NCBI GenBank assembly: GCA_036250195.1 | Contig: JAVHZZ010000001.1 | Coordinates: forward strand, 375,330,707-375,394,706 | DNA length: 64,000 bases | From: Mixophyes australis | Lineage: Eukaryota; Chordata; Amphibia; Anura; Limnodynastidae | Reading direction: 5' to 3' | In this document: one piece after another, positions 10,018-19,779 of the stretch | How positions within the stretch are numbered: the stretch's first letter is position 1 | Layout: each line of letters opens with the position of its first letter | Notes under the pieces: model-generated | Databases searched by the model: none | The model's input: only the letters and a program-made list of their open reading frames with translations | Told to the model about the DNA's origin: nothing | Made by a program: the position numbers and the translations under genes

Positions 10018-10960
10018 CCATTATTATTATTATCCCTAATTTGTTAGGCGCCACAAGAGTTCCGCAGCGCCGTACACAGCACAAACAGTAGACTAACCAA
10101 GGTGAAACATTACACACAGTAAACAAAAAATACCAAAACTTCAGAGACTCCAGGCAGGCTAATGCAGTAAAGACGGAGCAGAAGAACAGGTATGGAGAAC
10201 AAAGGGAAGAGGGCCCTGCTCAAATGAGCTTACATCCTAAGGGAGGGTAGACAGAACACAGGCACACAGGGAGCAAGTTGAAGAAGTGGGGAGAGAACAG
10301 GGGGGCTGGGAGGAGAGAGGGGGAGAGCAGGCGGAGGAGATGAGATGAGGGGGTTAGGAGTAAGGTTGGTAGGCTTTTAGGAACAGGTAAGTTTTGAGTG
10401 CCTTCTTGAAGGAGGACAAATTGGGAGAAAGACGGATGGAGCGAGGGAGGTCGTTCCAGTGAAGGGGGGCAGCACGGGAGAAGTATTGGATTCTGGAGTG
10501 GGAAGAGGTGATCAGAGTGGAGGAGAGGCGACGGTCATTGGCCGAGCGCAGGGGGCGGGCAGGGGTGTGAATAGAGAGGAGGTTAGAGATATAGGGGGCG
10601 GTAGACTGGGAGAGAGCCTTGAAAGTGACGGTTAGGAGTTTGAAAAGGAATCTGTAAGGAATGGGGAGCCAGTGTAGGGCAAGGCGGAGAGGGGAGGCGG
10701 ATGAGGAGCGGCGAGAAAGGAAGATGAGCCTTGCAGCCGCATTGAGTATAGAGCGGAGGGGGGGGAGATGGGAAAGGGGAAGGCCGGTAAGAAGGAGGTT
10801 GCAATAATCAAGGTGGGAGATGATGAGTGGATGGATGATAGTTTTGGTGGCATCTTGGGAGAGGAAGGGCCGGATGCGGGCAATGTTGCGTAGCTGGTAG
10901 CGGCAGGTTTGGACAAGGGATTGGATGTGGGGGGCGAAGGAGAGACTATCATCCAATAAA
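10018..10960 (-). mobile_element. Antisense L2 LINE 3' end
   Basis: A (TTA)n/(AAT)n tail lies at 10018-10034, followed on the minus strand by a 3' UTR and coding sequence up to about 10960, where the copy is 5'-truncated. It contains the subterminal 'ggcgccacaagagttccgcagcgccg' signature shared with the fragment at 4067-4592. The TSD is not clear. Confidence 0.83.
10354..10956 (-). pseudogene. L2 reverse transcriptase C-terminal fragment
   Basis: The frame encodes about 200 residues of L2 ORF2 downstream of the catalytic box. It starts at 'SLSFAPHIQSLVQTCRYQL', passes 'IIHPLIISHLDYCNLLL' and 'LALHWLPIPYRFLFK', and ends with 'WNDLPRSIRLSPNLSSFKKALKTYLF'. It is open throughout with no frameshift, but it lacks the polymerase palm and the endonuclease, so it is a dead 5'-truncated remnant. 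Confidence 0.86.
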
Positions 10961-10969
10961 CTAGGTATG

Positions 10970-11440
10970 TCAGCTCACATTATTTAACTATTTCAAATGT
11001 TCTGTTGAGGCTGAGGTGCAGGGGAGACATGTACCGGCAACCCCGAGTAGAAAAAGTTAAAAATAATTACATAAATGAATTATATCAAAATGTGAAGCCC
11101 AACAAGAGTGTGACTCCTGTTCTGTGTGACAGTGACACATTTTGCATGTGTCATTTATCCATACAAAAATGAATGACGTAGAATGTGTTTTGTTTCAAAA
11201 CTACAAAAATAGTGCCACCGCACTAATTTATTCCACCCACCCTTAAATCTGTACTTCATTTAACCTTGAGGATGTATACATACTCATGCTTTTGCAGTAC
11301 ATATGTTTAGTTGCATTATACCACAACAAATCTAAATGAGTCAAGTTATGAATATGCCGATTATCCGCTTTAAAATCTAAATCCCTTAAGCTACGGTATA
11401 CTTATGTGTGCCACAGCTTTAATGTAATTATAATGTTGAC
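10970..11440. other. No gene recognised
   Basis: Mostly AT-rich sequence without ORFs, RNA genes or recognisable mobile-element termini. Confidence 0.5.
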
Positions 11441-12224
11441 CATACAGGCAGGGCCTGATTAAGGGTTCTGGCCATCCTAGGCTAATACGGTCGCATTTCC
11501 CTCCCCCGAATATATAGGAATACTCCTGAATATGAATGTTCAGGTGTATTCTCCAGCATTCAAGTTTAGCCATTGTCTCTTACCTGTTCTTGTTCTTCTC
11601 TCTTGCAGCTTTGTTATCCTCTCGCTGGCTTCTGGAAAGTTGGCTTCCTGTTTTGAAAATGCAAAAATTTATTATAATGCAAAATGTTAACAAACCCTGA
11701 ACGATTAGGCCCTTTAGTTAAAACTAAACACTCCATTATGGCCAGCTAAAAGTACCCCATTGTACAAGCATATATAAGCAATATCTGAATATTTGTGGTC
11801 AATCAAATACAAACCTCTACCAGCCCCATCTCACTAATATTTAGTATTCTAGTGATTGCTGAGACCACAGAGAGCATCCATGAGATTGGATCATGGATCA
11901 TGAGATTATGCCCTCCAAAGCTGCTCCATTTTTTAAATACCCCCTGCAGCATTTTCCTTACCCTCTCCTGCAGCCATTGCTCTCCCTGCAGCCATTTTCC
12001 TTACCCCCCCTACAGCCATTGCCCCCTGCAGCCATTGTCATTACCTCCCACACTGCACCCATTCCCTCCTGCAGCCATTTTTCTTAACCCCCCCCTCACC
12101 ATAGACATTTTCTTTACCTCCCCCCCGCAGCTTTTTTCCTCACCTCCCACTTCTGCAGCCATTTTCCTTACCTCCACCCTGTAGCTATCCCCCCCAGTCA
12201 CATCAAAAAACCCCAGTCACACAT

Positions 12225-13110
12225 ATCAACCCCCTCTCCCTCCCTATAGATTTGCATGGCAGCCCCACTGCTCCCACCCTATAGATTAGTATGACAGCCT
12301 CCCCTCTCCCTCCCTATAGATTTGTATGACAGCCCCCCTCTCCCTCCCTATAGATTTATATGAGAGCCCCCCTCTCCCTCCCTATAGATTTATATGACAG
12401 CCCCCTCTCCCTCCCTATAGATTTGTATGACAGCCCGCTCTCCCTACCTAAAGATTTGTATGACAGCCCCCTCTCCCTACCTATAGATTTGTATGACAGC
12501 CCCCCTCTCCCTCCCTATAGATTTGTATGACAGCCCCCCTCTCCCTCCCTATAGATTTGTATAACAGCCCCCCTCTCCCTCCCTATAGATTTGTATGACA
12601 GCGCCCTCTCCCTACCTATAGATTTGTATGACAGCCCCCCTCTCCCTCCCTATAGATTTGTATGACAGCCCCCCTCTCCCTCCTTATAGATTTATATGAC
12701 AGCCCTCTCTCCCTCCCTATAGATTTGTATGACAGCCCGCTCTCCCTCCCTATAGATTTGTATGACAGCCCCCTCTCCCTACCTATAGATTTGTATGACA
12801 GCCCCCCTCTCCCTCCCTATAGATTTGTATGACAGCCCCCCTCTCCCTCCCTATAGATTTGTATGACAGCGCCCTCTCCCTACCTATAGATTTGTATGAC
12901 AGCCCCCCTCTCCCTACCTATAGATTTGTAGCACAGCCCCCCTCTCCCTCCCTATAGATTTGTATGACAGCCCCCTCTCCCTCCCTATAGATTGGTATGA
13001 CAACCCCCTCTCCCTCCCTATAGATTTGTATTGCAGTCCCCCCCTCTTCCCTTCTTATAGATTTGCATGGCATATCCCCCTCCTTTCTGTCCCTATAGAG
13101 TTGCATGGCA
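12225..13110. repeat. Minisatellite, about 34-bp unit, about 26 copies
   Basis: Tandem copies of approximately CCCTCCCTATAGATTTGTATGACAGCCCCCCTCT run across the interval. Spacing is mostly 33-35 bp, and the copies at both edges are more diverged. Central copies are nearly identical, which suggests recent homogenisation. It sits inside the hAT element at 11449-21303. It is not a CRISPR: there are no spacers and the sequence context is eukaryotic. Confidence 0.9.
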
Positions 13111-13230
13111 GTAACCCCCTCACTTACCTGTAGTTGTGCTGGCCAGTGTCGCTCCTCACTCCTCAGATCAGCAGACAGGAAGTGAAGACTTCCTGCTTCC
13201 TGTCTGTTGCACAGTATTGTGGGTGCCCAT

Positions 13231-13733
13231 TGTCACGGGCACTAGGAGTCTTGCCCAGGATTTCACCAGATGACTGGGCTCACACAACGGTCCTCTGGTA
13301 GCGGGGTGACTAGCGGAACAGATATCACAGCAGATGGAGAGAGAATGCCAAGAAATAATAGGAAAGTCAGTGACTTGCAGCAATCTTTGGTCAATGAATC
13401 AGCGACTAGCTGATATAGTGGAAAGGTAGATTTGAACACGGAGATCAGGATGAACGTGAGTAGATGCAGGGAGGTAGCAGGGAGGTCAGTGGTCTGCGTA
13501 CAGCAAGTTGTACCACTGCTTATGGTGAAGAGACTTGTCCAGGTGCAGGTAGGTAGCGGGGAAGTCAGTGGTCTGCGTATAGCAAGTTGTACCACTGCTT
13601 ATTGTGAGAAGACTTGTCCAGGTGCAGGTAGGTAGCGGGGAAGTCAGTGGTCTGCGTATAGCAAGTTGTACCACTGCTTAATATGTGAGGATGTGTACAA
13701 GTGTTGATGAGTGGAAGCATACAAAGATAATGT
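13231..13733 (-). repeat. Truncated LTR, outer left copy
   Basis: It matches the start of the full LTRs (plus orientation, i.e. the U5 side) but has a 17-bp deletion near 13281. It also has three copies of a 79-bp internal subrepeat where the other LTRs have two. It stops at 13733 after 'catacaaagataat', where the full LTRs continue. A 19-nt sequence of unknown origin (13734-13752) then joins it to internal sequence. Confidence 0.82.
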
Positions 13734-13752
13734 GAGCTGCAATTCCCAGACT

Positions 13753-14603
13753 TACTTTGAGTAATGAGACCATTAATTATACGTGATCCATCAATAGCAG
13801 TAACGGCAATGGGAACCTTTAAGGAAATCACTGGTAGAGACCATTGATTCACTAGGGAACTAGCGATAAAATTTCCAGCAGCTCCAGAATCTATAAGTGC
13901 TTGAGAGACAAAGGATTTGGTAGCAAAGGAAACGGTGACATCAAAAGCACAAACTTTCACATTCGTAGAACATGGAGAGGACTCCAGGGACCCTAACCTT
14001 ACCTCTCCAGAACTGGTTAGGGCCCGGCATTTCCCGACTTCCTAGAACATGAGTTCAGCATGTGAGTAGAGTCAGCGCAATAGATACAGAGTCTATTTTT
14101 TACTCTTCGTTCTCTCTCCTCAGATGTTAGTTTAGAGCGACCTAGCTACATAGGTTCTACTGGAGGTGGAGAATGACGAACTTGAGATACTGAGCGAGGA
14201 GGCGCTTTGCAGGAAGTTATTCTCTCGGAATCTCTCTCACAAAATCTCATGTCTACACGATGGCAAAGGGAAATCAAATCATCCAAGGAGGAGGGTAACT
14301 CTTGGGAGGTCAGTGCGTCTTTAATTTTATCGGAAAGCCCCTGCCAGAAGGCGGCGATCAGTGCCTCAGTGTTCCACTGAAGTTCAGAGGCAAGTATCCG
14401 AAATTGAATGACATACTGAGCCACAGTCAGAGATCCTTGGCGTAGTCGGAGGATACTGGAAGCTGCAGAGATAACACAAAGCCTGACAAAATTGCAACAA
14501 CTGTTGTTGGCGAACATCTTGTTGTTCGATACGGGTGACCAGATACTGCAGCATCTCTTTAGCTGTTGGTTCCGATCCTGGGTCTGTCATCGCCTGATCT
14601 TAC
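13753..14603 (-). pseudogene. Duplicated gag/protease-start segment of the Gypsy element
   Basis: This 851-bp segment has the same length as 18929-19779 and is nearly identical to it; I saw one substitution (a/g near 14045) and no indels. It holds the gag frames (14146-14590), the CCHC knuckle region and the start of protease, including the DSGAAGNFI active-site motif on the minus strand near 13880. The RT, RNase H and integrase parts are absent from this unit. It directly abuts the middle LTR, just as the equivalent segment abuts the right LTR. Confidence 0.85.
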
Positions 14604-15893
14604 TGTCACGGGCACTAGGAGTCTTGCCCAGGATTTCACCAGATGACTGGGCTTACCAGGGTCGTGAAGTTCACACAACGGTCCTCTGGTAGCGGGGTGA
14701 CTAGCGGAACAGATATCACAGCAGATGGAGAGAGAATGCCAAGAAATAATAGGAAAGTCAGTGACTTGCAGCAATCTTTGGTCAATGAATCAGCGACTAG
14801 CTGATATAGTGGAAAGGTAGATTTGAACACGGAGATCAGGATGGACGTGAGTAGATGCAGGGAGGTAGCAAGGAAGTCAGTGGTCTGCGTACAGCAAGTT
14901 GTACCACTGCTTATGGTGAGAAGACTTGTCCAGGTGCAGGTAGGTAGCGGGGAAGTCAGTGGTCTGCGTATAGCAAGTTGTACCACTGCTTAATATGTGA
15001 GGATGTGTACAAGTGTTGATGAGTGGAAGCATACAAAGATAATAGGATGCAGACACTGAGAGCACAGCGGAACTTGATCCCAATAGGTATGCAGCGTATC
15101 CAACAAAGTCTATATAACGGTATGTGTGGCGCTGCTTGGTAGAGACTTGCTCAGCACAGATATGCAGGCCAATAATGGATAGTCAATCACAGTTATGCAT
15201 ATAACGACTGAGTAGTACGGTTAGTTCCAAACAGGTATGCAGCGTAACAATAACAGTCTATAGCGGGTATGGATACCGCTGCTGAGCGTGGAGACTTGTC
15301 TTAGCGGATATGCAGAGTAAACATAGAAAGTCAATAACAGATAGGCATACCGCTATTCAGTAGAACAGTCTGTCCACAGGGAGATGCAGGAACTGCAGAG
15401 ACGCTGGACGGCAGAGACCAGTGTAGAAACCACAGTTGAGTAGATCCGGTAATCAGAGTCCAGCTGAGGATACAGGCAGGAAACAGGAGACTGTAACAGG
15501 TATGGAAACCAGCGATGAGAAGCACAGGGAATCTACAGGAACTGAAGACACTAGTAGTACACAGGAGATAGTAGCGGGTATGGAAACCAGCGATGAGTAG
15601 ATCAGGAATCAGCAGGAAACTGAAGACACTAGTAGAACACAGGGAACACCTTCAGAGACTCACAGGGAATGAGACTCCAAGATCAGGCAATGAGGTAATG
15701 CACACAGGTGCCTTAAATAGGGAGTTGCCTGATCAACCAATTTGGATTAAAAGCAACAGTCACAAGAGTTCTTGGGAGCTGCGCATGCGCAGTCCATTAG
15801 GATGGCGGAAGGCCGCGGTTTAGGACAGGTGCCGGCAGGAAGGCTAGGGAGCCACGCACCAGCGCAGAGGCACTCACGGTCCGGTGAGTGACA
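14604..15893 (-). repeat. Full LTR, middle copy (3' LTR of the long unit)
   Basis: It is 1290 bp, with TG..CA ends. In sense (minus) orientation a TATA-type box (TATTTAAG, plus 15712-15719) lies 26 nt upstream of a sequence complementary to the element's PBS (15679-15693). Two 79-bp subrepeats lie near 14882 and 14961. It serves as the 3' LTR for the long internal region and as the 5' LTR for the deleted left unit. It contains the short 'gaaaccagcgatgag' repeats near 15510 and 15590. Confidence 0.88.
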
Positions 15894-16462
15894 GTACCCC
15901 CCCTTTTAAAGGTGGGCACAGAACACAAGGAGCCGGGTTTGCCCGGATTCTGGGAATAGAATTTTTTCAGGAGAGCTGGGGCGTTGAGATCATCAGCCCG
16001 GATCCAGGAACGCTCCTCTGGACCAAAGCTCTTCCAGTGCACAAGGAAACGAAGAACTCCTCGCGAAATTTTAGAGTCTAATATATGAGTGATCTCAAAC
16101 TCCTCCTCTTGATGAACTTGAACTGGCCGAGGTGCTGAAGGAGGAACGGAGAAACGGTTTATGATAAGAGGCTTGAGTAATGACACATGGAAAGCGTTGG
16201 AAATATGAAGGTTCTTGGGTAGTAGAAGTTTGAAACAGACTGGATTTATCACTTGAATGATCCTATATGGACCAATGAAACGAGGAGCAAACTTCATAGA
16301 TGGAACCTTTAAGCGAATATTTTTAGTGGAGAGCCATACACGATCTCCAATCTTTAGTGGTGGAATAGCCCGCCTCTTTTTATCCGCAAAGGACTTGTAT
16401 CTGGCAGATGTCTTTTTAAACAGGTTTTGACCTGAAACCAGATATTTTTGAAGGTCTGACAA
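15894..16462 (-). pseudogene. Integrase C-terminus with chromodomain
   Basis: The frame encodes the integrase C-terminal region ('KIGDRVWLSTKNI', 'KFAPRFIGPYRIIQVINP', 'FHVSLLKP'). A chromodomain follows, with 'FEITHILDSKISRG', 'FLVHWKSFG', 'ERSWI' and 'DLNAP'. It then runs through the PPT into the LTR. It is in a different frame from the catalytic core upstream; the shift lies near 16460. A chromodomain fused to integrase defines chromoviruses and is thought to guide integration to modified chromatin. The open frame itself runs on into the LTR to 15797. Confidence 0.87.
15896..15908 (-). promoter_or_regulatory. Polypurine tract of the Gypsy element
   Basis: On the minus strand the sequence reads AAAAGGGGGGG followed by GTAC and the 3' LTR start TGTCAC. 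A purine run at this position is the standard plus-strand priming site for reverse transcription in LTR retrotransposons. Confidence 0.8.
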
Positions 16463-17553
16463 ACAGTCTCCACAGCAGGAACTTGGGTGGGAGGGAGGGC
16501 AGGAAATTCCGGGAAAGACGGATGGTGACCGTAAACCACAAAGAATGGACTTCTTGAAGATGACTCGTGATACATGTTGTTATGGGCGAACTCAGCCCAT
16601 GGGAGTAGATCTACCCAGGTGTCTTGGTTGGCTGAGGAGAACATCCTAATGAAAGTTTTAAGATCTTGATTGACTCTCTTGGTCTGTCCGTTTGATTGAG
16701 GATGGTAGGAAGATGAGAGTGATAACTGAATACCCAAGGCCTTACAAAGGGCTCGCCAGAATCTGGAAACAAATTGCACTCCCCTATCCGAAATAATCTC
16801 AGAAGGACATCCATGAATTCGGAAAATCTCTTTGATGAAATTATCAGCCAGAGTAGATGAAGAAGGTAAACCGGTCAAAGGAACGAAATGTGCCATTTTC
16901 GAAAATCGATCCACCACTACCCAGATGGTATTACACTTTTTACTTGGAGGAAGATCGGTGACAAAGTCCATACTAATATGGGTCCAAGGTTTGGAAGGAA
17001 TGGGTAGTGGTTGTAGTAATCCCTCTGGTGTTCTGCGGGGAGTTTTAAACTGGGAACACAGCTCACAAGCGGCCACAAAGTCTTTGACATCTTTCCTCAT
17101 AGAGGGCCACCAGTAGCTTCGAGAAAGGATTTCTAAAGTCTTGCGTTCACCCGAATGTCCAGAAAAACGTGAGGAATGGAACCAAGACAATATTTTCCTC
17201 CTAAGAGATGGAGGCACGAGGGTTCTCCCAAATGGTAGCACCTTGGTAGACGAAGTGGCCAGAGACACACACTTGGGATCTAAAATAGAATGGTTAGGAC
17301 CATCTTCAACGTCTGAGGACGTCACGAATGCCTGAGACAGGGCGTCTGCTTTTTTATTTTTGGCAGCAGGTTTGAAGGTTATAATAAGTTCAAAACGGGA
17401 AAAGAAAAGAGACCATCTTGCTTGACGGGGATTTAGACATTGAGCTGACTGTAGATATGACAGGTTTTTGTGATCCGTAAAAATAGTTACGGGATGACGA
17501 GCTCCCTCCAATAGATATCTCCATTCCTCTAATGCTGCTTTTATGGCCAACAA
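16354..17553 (-). pseudogene. RNase H end and integrase core
   Basis: The frame starts inside RNase H ('LLAIKAALEEWRYLL', 'IFTDHKNLSYL', 'ADALSQAF'). It passes the integrase zinc-binding region ('HSGERKTLEIL', 'CELCSQFK') and the catalytic core ('ISMDFVTDLPPS', 'EIISDRGVQFVS'). At the third catalytic position the conserved GQTER reads GQTKR (Lys codon at plus 16678-16680), so the DDE glutamate is lost by a single G-to-A type change. The frame ends at 16354 after a shift. Integration by this copy's own enzyme should not be possible. Confidence 0.87.
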
Positions 17554-17999
17554 TTCCTTGTCCCCGATGGTATAATTCCTCTCCGCGGGTAGAAGACCTC
17601 AGGAATAAAAGGCACAAGGATGGAATTTTTGTTGCTCCGATCTTTGGGATAATATGGCCCCTAAGCCAACATTAGAGGCGTCTACCTCTAGGAAGAAGGG
17701 AAGCGTCACATCAGGCTGTCGAAGAACAGGAGCAGAAGAGAAGGACTCTGAAAAGCTTGAAGGGCCTCGGAGGACCACAGTTTAGTGTTAGCCCCCTTGC
17801 GGGTCAGGGCCACTATAGGAGAGGCAATGGACGAAAACCCTTGAATGAAGCGTCTGTAACAATTCGCAAATCCTAAAAAGCGTTGGAATGCTCGGAGAGT
17901 AGTTGGCTGGGGCCAACTTAATACAGCGTTCACCTTTTCTGGATCCATCTTAAGACCGACTCCGGACACAATGTATCCCAGGAATGGAATCTGGGATAA
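17554..17999 (-). pseudogene. RT connection and RNase H start, frameshifted
   Basis: Sequence between the RT stop (18000) and the downstream frame is still recognisable. 'LGYIVSGVGLKMDPEKVNAVLSW' and 'LRAFQRFLGFANCYRRFIQ' lie in 17706-17998. After a frameshift near 17750 the RNase H start '[16 protein letters not shown]' appears in another frame, with a stop near 17598. The RNase H Asp (EVDAS) is retained. This is decayed coding sequence, not a separate gene. Confidence 0.8.
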
Positions 18000-19136
18000 C
18001 TAGAATGAACATTTCTCTAGTTTGCAAAATAAAGAATTTCTTCGGAGTCTGGAAAGGACCTCTGCCACCTGTTGATGATGAGTGGGCAGATCCTGGGAAA
18101 AAATTAATATGTCGTCCAGATAGACGACGACACAGACATACAGCAAGTCCCAGAAGATCTCATTCACGAAACCCTGGAAGACAGCGGGGGCGTTACACAA
18201 CCCGAAGGGCATAACAAGATATTCATAATGGCCATCCCTGGTGTTAAAAGCTGTCTTCCATTCGTCACCGGACTTGATCCGGATTAAATTATAGGCACCT
18301 CGAAGATCCAACTTGGTAAAGATCCGGGCTCCCTTAATGCGATCGAAAAGTTCAGTGATTAACAGAATAGGGTACCGATTTTTGATGGTAATGGCATTGA
18401 GTCCACGAAAATCTATACAGGGACATAATGATCCATCTTTTTTCTTTACGAAAAAGAACCCCGCTCCAGCGGGAGAGGTAGAGGGTCGGATAAATCCTCG
18501 CTGGAGGTTCTCCTTAATGTACTCAGTTGTTGCTTGAGTCTCAGGTAATGAAAGTGGATACACACGGCCCCTAGGAGGACTCTTGCCAGGTTGTAAGTCA
18601 ATCGGACAATCCCATGCCCGATGAGGAGGAAGGCGGTCTGACTGAACCTTATCGAATACATCCGCAAAGGAAGCATACTGAGGAGGGAGGCCCGGTGGAC
18701 ATGGTGAAATGGACGACTGCTGTATTTTGAGTGGAACAACTTGAGAGAGACAACGATGACGACATTCGGGACCCCAGGAAGTGACTTGAGGAGTGTTCCA
18801 GTCAATCTGAGGGGAATGAAGTTGAAGCCATGGAAGGCCTAGTACGATGGGACTGGTAGTAACAGGAAGGATCAATAAAGAAATTTTTTCTTGGTGTAAG
18901 GCTCCAATTTGAAGAGTCAGTGGAGACGTACTTTGAGTAATGAGACCATTAATTATACGTGATCCATCAATAGCAGTAACGGCAATGGGAACCTTTAAGG
19001 AAATCACTGGTAGAGACCATTGATTCACTAGGGAACTAGCGATAAAATTTCCAGCAGCTCCAGAATCTATAAGTGCTTGAGAGACAAAGGATTTGGTAGC
19101 AAAGGAAACGGTGACATCAAAAGCACAAACTTTCAC
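18000..19136 (-). pseudogene. Gypsy protease and reverse transcriptase
   Basis: The 378-codon frame contains the aspartic protease motif DSGAAGNFI and the flap-side 'ILGLPWL'-like segment (VLGLPWLQL). RT follows, with '[10 protein letters not shown]', '[21 protein letters not shown]', '[13 protein letters not shown]', '[14 protein letters not shown]' and the catalytic box '[11 protein letters not shown]'. Both RT Asp residues are intact. A TAG at 18000-18002 cuts the frame in the thumb ('LEKCSF' then stop), where intact relatives continue. Gag lies upstream in the same direction; no independent start is needed if it was made as gag-pol. Confidence 0.9.
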
Positions 19137-19222
19137 ATTCGTAGAACATGGAGAGGACTCCAGGGACCCTAACCTTACCTCTCCAGAACTGGTTAGGGCC
19201 CGGCATTTCCCGACTTCCTAGG

Positions 19223-19766
19223 ACATGAGTTCAGCATGTGAGTAGAGTCAGCGCAATAGATACAGAGTCTATTTTTTACTCTTCGTTCTCTCTCCTCAGA
19301 TGTTAGTTTAGAGCGACCTAGCTACATAGGTTCTACTGGAGGTGGAGAATGACGAACTTGAGATACTGAGCGAGGAGGCGCTTTGCAGGAAGTTATTCTC
19401 TCGGAATCTCTCTCACAAAATCTCATGTCTACACGATGGCAAAGGGAAATCAAATCATCCAAGGAGGAGGGTAACTCTTGGGAGGTCAGTGCGTCTTTAA
19501 TTTTATCGGAAAGCCCCTGCCAGAAGGCGGCGATCAGTGCCTCAGTGTTCCACTGAAGTTCAGAGGCAAGTATCCGAAATTGAATGACATACTGAGCCAC
19601 AGTCAGAGATCCTTGGCGTAGTCGGAGGATACTGGAAGCTGCAGAGATAACACAAAGCCTGACAAAATTGCAACAACTGTTGTTGGCGAACATCTTGTTG
19701 TTCGATACGGGTGACCAGATACTGCAGCATCTCTTTAGCTGTTGGTTCCGATCCTGGGTCTGTCAT
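19223..19766 (-). pseudogene. Gypsy gag, internally deleted
   Basis: The ATG at 19766-19764 is only about 14 nt inside the LTR and starts MTDPGSEPTAKEMLQYL. The frame shifts near 19690. The next recognisable part ('ILRLRQGSLTVAQYVIQFR', 'AFWQGLSDKIKDAL', 'DDLISLCHRVD') ends at a TAG (19322-19324). Past that stop a CCHC zinc knuckle (CIYC-ADST-HMLNSC) is still legible at about 19223-19266. Compared with gag in the second Gypsy element, a central block containing 'FELLPHNFP' and 'ISLLSGQAL' is missing. Confidence 0.83.
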
Positions 19767-19779
19767 CGCCTGATCTTAC
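19763..19779 (-). promoter_or_regulatory. Primer binding site, probably self-priming
   Basis: Immediately after the 5' LTR the minus strand reads GT-AAGATCAGGCGATGA. It does not begin TGG, as a tRNA-primed PBS normally would. It is complementary over 15 nt (one G:U pair) to TCATTGCCTGATCTT inside the LTR, just after the predicted transcription start. This matches the self-priming design known for the Tf1/sushi group of LTR retrotransposons. Confidence 0.65.

Noticed and set aside
12225..13110. Possible CRISPR array
   Set aside because: The units are contiguous without unique spacers and lie inside a eukaryotic transposon.
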